From contig MGQT01000114.1 in the NCBI GenBank assembly GCA_001797935.1, positions 2,762 through 13,696 of the forward strand: a stretch of DNA of 10,935 bases. The letters are read 5' to 3'. The stretch is from Deltaproteobacteria bacterium RBG_16_54_18. GTDB taxonomy: Bacteria; Desulfobacterota; B13-G15; RBG-16-54-18. The position numbers and the translations under genes are program-made. This document shows positions 7,095 through 10,935 of this stretch, piece by piece; within the stretch, counting starts at the first letter, position 1, and each line of letters opens with the position of its first letter. The notes beneath the pieces were generated by a model that worked only from the letters and a program-made list of their open reading frames with translations, ran no database searches and was not told the DNA's origin.

Positions 7095-7349
7095 ATGAAG
7101 ATGCCGCTCTTGAATGTCGGTTTTGGCAACGTCGTGGTCGCCACCCGCGTTATCGCTATTGTCAGCCCCAGCTCGGCCCCCATGAGAAGGCTCAAGGACC
7201 ATGCGCGGGACCTGGGGAAGCTGATTGATGCATCGCAGGGACGCAAGACCAGATCGATCATTGTCACCGATAGCGATCATCTGATCTTATCGGGGATTCA
7301 ACCCGATACCTTGGCACAGCGGCTGGCCGGCGACACGGAGACAGAGTAG
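7095..7349 (+). CDS. remA: RemA-family DNA-binding regulator (DUF370)
   Basis: This is an 84-residue RemA/DUF370 protein. In Bacillus, RemA is a DNA-binding activator of matrix and osmoprotection genes that forms ring-shaped assemblies. The family pattern is clear: NVGFGNVVVATRVIAIVSP at 7-25, SAPMRRL at 27-33, and GKLIDASQGRKTRSIIVTDSDH at 41-62. Of the basic residues reported as needed for DNA binding in Bacillus (R18, R50, R51), R18 and R50 are present and the third is K51. The start at 7095 has AGAGGGA 5 bases upstream, supplied by the last unit of the tandem repeat. The setting between yicC and gmk is the conserved one, but the target genes in this organism cannot be inferred from the window. 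Confidence 0.92.
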   Translation: MKMPLLNVGFGNVVVATRVIAIVSPSSAPMRRLKDHARDLGKLIDASQGRKTRSIIVTDSDHLILSGIQPDTLAQRLAGDTETE

Positions 7350-7370
7350 GATCGGACAGGAGTGCGTGAG

Positions 7371-7994
7371 GTGGCGCGAAACAAACAAGGTATCCTCTTT
7401 GTCGTCTCCGCCCCGTCAGGGGCAGGGAAGACGACCCTCGTCAACAAGGTAATCGCCGCGCTCCCCGGGGTTGGTTTGTCGGTTTCCTGCACGACCAGGC
7501 CCCCCCGGCCCGGGGAACAGACGGGAGTTGATTACTCTTTTATCTCACGCGATGAATTTACGGCCATGGAACAGGCGGGTAAATTTATGGAGTGGGCTCG
7601 GGTGCACGGGGATCTGTACGGTACCCCGCGGGCCAATGTGGAGCGGCTGAAAGACGGTGAAGACCTTATTCTGGAGATAGATACCCAGGGGGCGAGAGAG
7701 ATCAGGAAGGTCTTTCCCGAGAGCGTCCTCATCTTTATCCTCCCCCCCTCATTGGAGGTCCTCCGGGGGAGGTTGCAGGCCAGGGGAGGAGATTCCGAAG
7801 AGGCGATGGCTGCCCGGCTGCACAATGCCCAGAAGGAACTTGATCAAATAGCGCGGTACGATTATATTGTAGTCAACGCCGAGATCGAGGAGGCGACGCG
7901 AGAATTGGCCTCCATCATCACTGCTGAGCGGTGCAAGACCGCGAGAGTATTGGAACGAGAAAAAGGAGGAACCTATGGCGCGAATAACGGTTGA
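7371..7994 (+). CDS. gmk: Guanylate kinase
   Basis: This enzyme phosphorylates GMP to GDP with ATP, an essential step of guanine nucleotide supply. From GTG 7371 it has 207 residues, the usual length. The P-loop SAPSGAGKTT is at 13-22; the GMP-binding region has TTRPPRPGE and VDYSFIS, then FMEWARVHGDLYGTP near 70-84; LEIDTQGA follows near 101-108. I chose GTG 7371 because AGGAG (7358-7362) is 8 bases upstream; the earlier in-frame GTG at 7362 would overlap that site. It follows remA by 21 bases and overlaps rpoZ by 20, so gmk and rpoZ are probably translationally coupled, as in many bacteria. Confidence 0.96.
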   Translation: MARNKQGILFVVSAPSGAGKTTLVNKVIAALPGVGLSVSCTTRPPRPGEQTGVDYSFISRDEFTAMEQAGKFMEWARVHGDLYGTPRANVERLKDGEDLILEIDTQGAREIRKVFPESVLIFILPPSLEVLRGRLQARGGDSEEAMAARLHNAQKELDQIARYDYIVVNAEIEEATRELASIITAERCKTARVLEREKGGTYGANNG

Positions 7995-8241
7995 GGATTG
8001 CCTGGCGCGCGTGGAGAGCCGGTTTTCATTGGTGAACCTGGCGGCCAAGCGGGTCAAGCAGCTCCTCAAGGGGGCACCCCCGCTGGTGATTGATGATAAT
8101 AAGGCTATTGTTACCGCTTTGCGGGAGATAGCCGCCGGCAAGGTTGGCTATACCTACGAGCCGGCAGGAAAGGCCGGGGAGACGGAAAAATCCCGGGTGA
8201 AGCTGGTAGAGAAAGCTGAGGAGCAAGAAAAAGAGGCGTGA
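7975..8241 (+). CDS. rpoZ: DNA-directed RNA polymerase omega subunit
   Basis: Omega is the small subunit that helps fold and assemble the beta-prime subunit of RNA polymerase and, in many bacteria, contributes to ppGpp response. The 88-residue protein shows ARITVEDCLARVESRFSLVNLAAKRVKQL at 2-30 and NKAIVTALREIAAGKV at 42-57, both characteristic, then a charged variable tail. A strong ribosome-binding site, AAGGAGG at 7963-7969, is 5 bases before ATG and lies inside the end of gmk. The gap gene starts 47 bases downstream, with no obvious terminator in between. Confidence 0.95.
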   Translation: MARITVEDCLARVESRFSLVNLAAKRVKQLLKGAPPLVIDDNKAIVTALREIAAGKVGYTYEPAGKAGETEKSRVKLVEKAEEQEKEA

Positions 8242-8288
8242 GCGCAGGAAAGTATTCTCATTTACGATTTTCGTGAGGAGGGGAAAAA

Positions 8289-9290
8289 ATGGGCGTGCGA
8301 ATTGGGATTAACGGTTTTGGCCGGATAGGCAGGGTTATCGTGCGGGCTGCCCAGCGGATGGGCGCCCCCTTGGAGTTTGTCGCGGTGAACGATTTGACGG
8401 ATGCCGGGACCCTCGCGCATCTGCTCAAATATGATTCCGTGCACGGCCCGTTCGACGGCGAGGTGAAGGCCGAGAAGGATCGTATCCTCGTTGACGGCAA
8501 GGAGATCCAGGTCTTGGCAATCAAAGACCCTGCCCAGCTCCCGTGGAAGCAGTTGGGGGTGGACGTCGTCATGGAGTGCACGGGTTTGTTTCGGGACCGG
8601 GACAAGGCGGCCAAACATCTCGAGGCAGGCGCGCGAAAGGTGGTCATCTCCGCTCCGGCCAAGGGGCCCGATATGACACTGGTGATGGGGGTCAACGAGC
8701 GTCAGTACGATCGTGAGAAGCATCATATCATCTCGAACGCCTCGTGCACGACGAATTGTCTTGCCCCGGTGGCCAAGGTTATCCTGGAAAACTTCGGGAT
8801 CAAGCACGGCTTGATGACGACGATCCACGCCTATACCAACGACCAGGTGATCTTGGACTTTCCCCACAAGGATCTGCGCCGGGCCAGGGCAGCCGCCCTC
8901 TCGATGATCCCGACGACGACCGGTGCGGCGACGGCCGTCGCCTTGGTGCTGCCGCAGCTCAAGGGAAAGCTGGACGGGCTGTCCATCAGGGTCCCGACGC
9001 CCAACGTCTCACTCGTCGATTTGGTCGCCGAGGTGGAAAAGGACACAAGCGCGGACGAGGTGAACGCCGCGCTGAAAAAAGCCGCGATGGGAGAGCTCAA
9101 GGGCATACTCGGGTATTCGGAAGAGCCCCTGGTATCGGTTGATTTTAACGGCAACGTGCTCTCCTCCATTGTGGATGCGCCGAACACGACGGTCATTGAG
9201 GGGCGCATGGTAAAGGTCCTTTCCTGGTATGACAACGAGATGGGGTATTCCGCCAGGATGGTGGACGTGGCCAGATTCATCGCCTCATAA
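8289..9290 (+). CDS. gap: Glyceraldehyde-3-phosphate dehydrogenase, type I
   Basis: This enzyme oxidises glyceraldehyde 3-phosphate to 1,3-bisphosphoglycerate with NAD, in glycolysis or, reversed, in gluconeogenesis. It has 333 residues, normal for the class. The Rossmann motif INGFGRIGR is at 7-15; D35 in VNDL points to NAD rather than NADP. The catalytic cysteine is C153 in SNASCTTNCLAP and the partner histidine is H180 in TTIHAYTNDQ. LDFPHKDLRRARAAA at 189-203 is the conserved S-loop region, and WYDNEMGYS closes the catalytic domain. GAGGAGGGG at 8275-8283 gives an excellent ribosome-binding site. It would normally run directly into pgk, but a 490-base repeat-filled spacer follows. Confidence 0.97.
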   Translation: MGVRIGINGFGRIGRVIVRAAQRMGAPLEFVAVNDLTDAGTLAHLLKYDSVHGPFDGEVKAEKDRILVDGKEIQVLAIKDPAQLPWKQLGVDVVMECTGLFRDRDKAAKHLEAGARKVVISAPAKGPDMTLVMGVNERQYDREKHHIISNASCTTNCLAPVAKVILENFGIKHGLMTTIHAYTNDQVILDFPHKDLRRARAAALSMIPTTTGAATAVALVLPQLKGKLDGLSIRVPTPNVSLVDLVAEVEKDTSADEVNAALKKAAMGELKGILGYSEEPLVSVDFNGNVLSSIVDAPNTTVIEGRMVKVLSWYDNEMGYSARMVDVARFIAS

Positions 9291-9341
9291 TTTACCATGA
9301 CGGTGTGGCACCCATGAACGACGAAAATTACCAAGTTTTTA

Positions 9342-9379
9342 TCCTCCCCCTTGATGGGGGAGGATTGAGGTGGGGGTGA
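9342..9379. repeat. REP-like hairpin with G-rich tail
   Basis: A perfect 9-bp stem (TCCTCCCCC at 9342-9350, GGGGGAGGA at 9356-9364, loop TTGAT) is followed by TTGAGGTGGGGGTGA. From general knowledge this C-rich/G-rich palindrome with an adjoining GGTGGGGGTGA tail resembles short palindromic repeats scattered between genes in many proteobacterial genomes. No T-run follows on either strand, so it is a poor match to an intrinsic terminator, although it could stabilise the 3' end of gap mRNA. Confidence 0.6.
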
Positions 9380-9539
9380 AATATGGATGCCCCCTCACTG
9401 CCACCCCGCGGCATCTCCAGCTTGCGGGACCCCGCATTCTGCCCAAAGGGGCACCTCCGGCTTGTTCTGTGCTGTGGAGCGGGGCCGTCTTCCATGGTTT
9501 ATATATACGGCGGTGCGGGACTTCACCCTCTCCCCCAAG
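9380..9539. other. Non-coding GC-rich spacer, left half of the gap/pgk gap
   Basis: Three short frames are open on the plus strand, but none has a ribosome-binding site, family resemblance or sensible composition, so I call no gene. The visible structure is a 5-bp hairpin (TGCCC at 9440-9444 with GGGCA at 9449-9453), GGACCCCGC near 9428 facing GCGGGGCC near 9479, and the dispersed repeat at 9490-9527. The segment looks like accumulated repeat debris rather than a regulatory leader. Confidence 0.5.
9490..9527 (+). repeat. Second dispersed repeat, adjacent to the copy 2 element
   Basis: GCGGTGCGGGACTTCACC at 9510-9527, with the looser TTCCATGGTTTAT at 9490-9502, matches the reverse complement of 2440-2474 (17 of 18 bases over the core). 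Here it lies just outside the left terminal repeat of the second MITE-like element, whereas at 2440 it lies inside the first. In both places it runs into a C-rich TCTCCC stretch. Confidence 0.55.
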
Positions 9540-9720
9540 AGGCTGTGTCGCAATTACATTTTAGCACGATATATCCCTTCTCCCCTTAGTAAGGGGAGAA
9601 GGTGAGGATGAGGGGTTACAATTAAAACAATAAGTTACATGCCTTTTAGCTGGACCCCTCACCCCCGCCCTCTCCCCACGGTGATGGGGAGAGGGAAATA
9701 TTTGAATTACGACACAGTCT
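9540..9720. mobile_element. MITE-like element, copy 2 (compact)
   Basis: This 181-base non-coding element has terminal inverted repeats AGGCTGTGTCGCAATT (9540-9555) and AATTACGACACAGTCT (9705-9720), matching at 14 of 16 positions. Inside are three pairings: a 12-bp hairpin (9576-9587 with 9591-9602, loop AGT), GAGGGGT (9610-9616) with ACCCCTC (9654-9660) around an AT-rich core, and a 10-bp hairpin (9668-9677 with 9686-9695). CCAAG occurs immediately outside both ends (9535-9539 and 9721-9725), consistent with a 5-base target duplication. The order of parts equals that at 2391-2662. It encodes no protein and sits between gap and pgk, ending about 60 bases before the pgk start. Confidence 0.78.
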
Positions 9721-9780
9721 CCAAGGAGAGAGAAGATAATATTTTTGTAGATAGTTGAACTGACCGAAAGGTTTGATACT

Positions 9781-10935
9781 GTGGCCATCACGTGTATTAA
9801 TGAAATTGATATTGCGGGGAAAATGCTCTTCATCCGGGTCGACTTCAACGTGCCCATCGCTGACAACGCGGTAAAGGATGATGCGAAGATTACGGCTGCC
9901 CTCCCCACCATTCAATATGCCATAGAGAAAGGGGCGCGGGTGATCCTGGCCTCGCACCTGGGGCGTCCCAAGGGGAAGGTGGTGCCGGAGATGAGTTTGG
10001 CGCTGGTGGCGCCGCTGCTTTCCCGCCTCCTCGGCCGTGCAGTGGTCATGGCGTCTGATTGTGTCGGTCCGGCGGTTGCTGCCCTTGCGACGAAGATGCA
10101 GGGGGGAGATTGCCTCTTGCTGGAAAATGTCAGGTTCCATCCCGAAGAGACGGAGAATAGTCCGGAGTTTGCTCGACAATTAGCCGGGCGCGCCGACATC
10201 TACGTCAATGACGCCTTCGGTGCGGGCCACCGCGCCCATGCCTCGACCGAGGGTATAGCGCATGTCGTCAAGACGGCGGTCTGCGGTTTTCTCATGAAGA
10301 AAGAAATAGATTATCTGATTACGGCCTTGGCCGCTCCCGTGCGTCCCTTTGTCGCGATTGTCGGGGGGGCAAAGGTCTCCGATAAGATCGGGGTGGTGAA
10401 GAATCTCATCAACAAGGTTGATGCGCTCCTCATCGGCGGCGGCATGGCCTATACCTTTTTAAAATCCAAGGGGTATGAGGTCGGAAAATCGCTGCTGGAG
10501 GCAGATAAGGTACCGGTGGCGAGCGATATCCTCCGGGAGGCGCGCGCGCGTAAGGTAGAGCTCCTCCTCCCCGTGGACGTGGTGGTTGCCAAGGAGTTTG
10601 CCCCCGATGCCGAGCATCAGGTGGTCGACGCCCAACAGATTCCCCCTGACTGGGAGGCAGTGGACATCGGTCCGCGGACCATCGAGGCCTTTGCCCGGGT
10701 TATTGCAACAGCAAAAACAATTGTGTGGAACGGCCCCGTAGGGGTTTTTGAGATGCCTGCCTTTGCCAAGGGCACCGCGGGGGTGGCCCGGGCAATCGTC
10801 GCGTCGGGCGCTATCAGCATTGTGGGCGGGGGTGATTCCCTGGCGGCGCTCAGGGGCTTGGGTCTCGTCGATAAGGTCACCCATGCCTCAACCGGCGGCG
10901 GGGCCATGCTGGAGCTCCTCGAGGGGAAGACCCTC
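9781..10935 (+). CDS. pgk: Phosphoglycerate kinase (3' end beyond the window)
   Basis: This enzyme transfers phosphate from 1,3-bisphosphoglycerate to ADP, the step after gap. 385 codons are visible and remain open to the edge; ending at TGGGAMLELLEGKTL implies only about ten residues are missing. Landmarks in order: RVDFNVP at 19-25, ASHLGRPKG at 57-65, LLLENVRFHPEE near 112-123, NDAFGAGHRAHAS at 143-155, GGAKVSDKI at 195-203, WNGPVGVFE at 316-324, and GGGDS at 349-353. I start it at GTG 9781: AAAGG at 9767-9771 lies 9 bases upstream, an in-frame TAG at 9748 closes the frame further left, and the N-terminus then matches the family (a short lead into IAGKMLFIRVDFNVP). It is separated from gap by 490 bases including the MITE-like element, so it may depend on its own promoter. 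Confidence 0.96.
   Translation, partial: MAITCINEIDIAGKMLFIRVDFNVPIADNAVKDDAKITAALPTIQYAIEKGARVILASHLGRPKGKVVPEMSLALVAPLLSRLLGRAVVMASDCVGPAVAALATKMQGGDCLLLENVRFHPEETENSPEFARQLAGRADIYVNDAFGAGHRAHASTEGIAHVVKTAVCGFLMKKEIDYLITALAAPVRPFVAIVGGAKVSDKIGVVKNLINKVDALLIGGGMAYTFLKSKGYEVGKSLLEADKVPVASDILREARARKVELLLPVDVVVAKEFAPDAEHQVVDAQQIPPDWEAVDIGPRTIEAFARVIATAKTIVWNGPVGVFEMPAFAKGTAGVARAIVASGAISIVGGGDSLAALRGLGLVDKVTHASTGGGAMLELLEGKTL

Noticed and set aside
9342..9364. Intrinsic terminator after gap
   Set aside because: The stem is strong but no T-run follows on either strand; the G-rich tail fits a REP-like repeat better.
9370..9605. Three overlapping short plus-strand frames between gap and pgk
   Set aside because: They have no ribosome-binding sites, are mutually overlapping in three frames, and are made of repeat sequence.
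1..10935. CRISPR array, tRNA, rRNA, transposase, toxin-antitoxin or defence genes
   Set aside because: I looked on both strands and found none; the only regular array is the three-unit 31-base tandem repeat, which has no spacers.

Overview
The window reads as a housekeeping stretch of a bacterial chromosome, fairly GC-rich, with every convincing gene on the plus strand. Gene content and order (xseA, an M23 peptidase, xseB, dxs, tlyA, a DUF4416 gene, yicC, remA, gmk, rpoZ, gap, pgk) suggest a Desulfobacterota (former Deltaproteobacteria) lineage, perhaps Syntrophales-like. That placement is inference from gene order and protein flavour; no rRNA or other decisive marker is present.

Layout. Positions 1-124 hold upstream DNA and a possible weak promoter. 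xseA (125-1462) overlaps an exported M23 peptidase gene (1459-2325) by ATGA. Then comes a roughly 390-base interruption filled by a MITE-like element (2391-2662) with 16-base terminal inverted repeats. From xseB (2712) to gap (9290) the genes form a compact co-directional cluster with many overlaps: xseB/dxs 8 bases, dxs/tlyA 23, tlyA/DUF4416 32, DUF4416/yicC 4, gmk/rpoZ 20. The only longer joint inside it is yicC/remA (73 bases), made of a 31-base unit repeated three times. A 490-base repeat-rich spacer (9291-9780) separates gap from pgk. It holds a REP-like hairpin and a second, more compact copy of the MITE-like element (9540-9720). pgk (9781 onward) runs off the right edge, probably only about ten codons short of complete.

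Functions. Exonuclease VII (xseA, xseB) acts in DNA repair; dxs starts the MEP isoprenoid pathway; tlyA methylates rRNA; yicC encodes an endoribonuclease; remA, gmk and rpoZ form a cluster also known from Firmicutes (DNA-binding regulator, guanylate kinase, RNA polymerase omega); gap and pgk are consecutive glycolytic steps. The ispA gene often found between xseB and dxs is absent here.

I see no CRISPR array, tRNA, rRNA, transposase, defence system or plausible new multi-gene system. The unusual content is non-coding: the paired MITE-like elements that break two otherwise compact gene runs, a second dispersed repeat nested in one copy and adjacent to the other, and the 31-base tandem triplication carrying the yicC stop codon and the remA ribosome-binding site.
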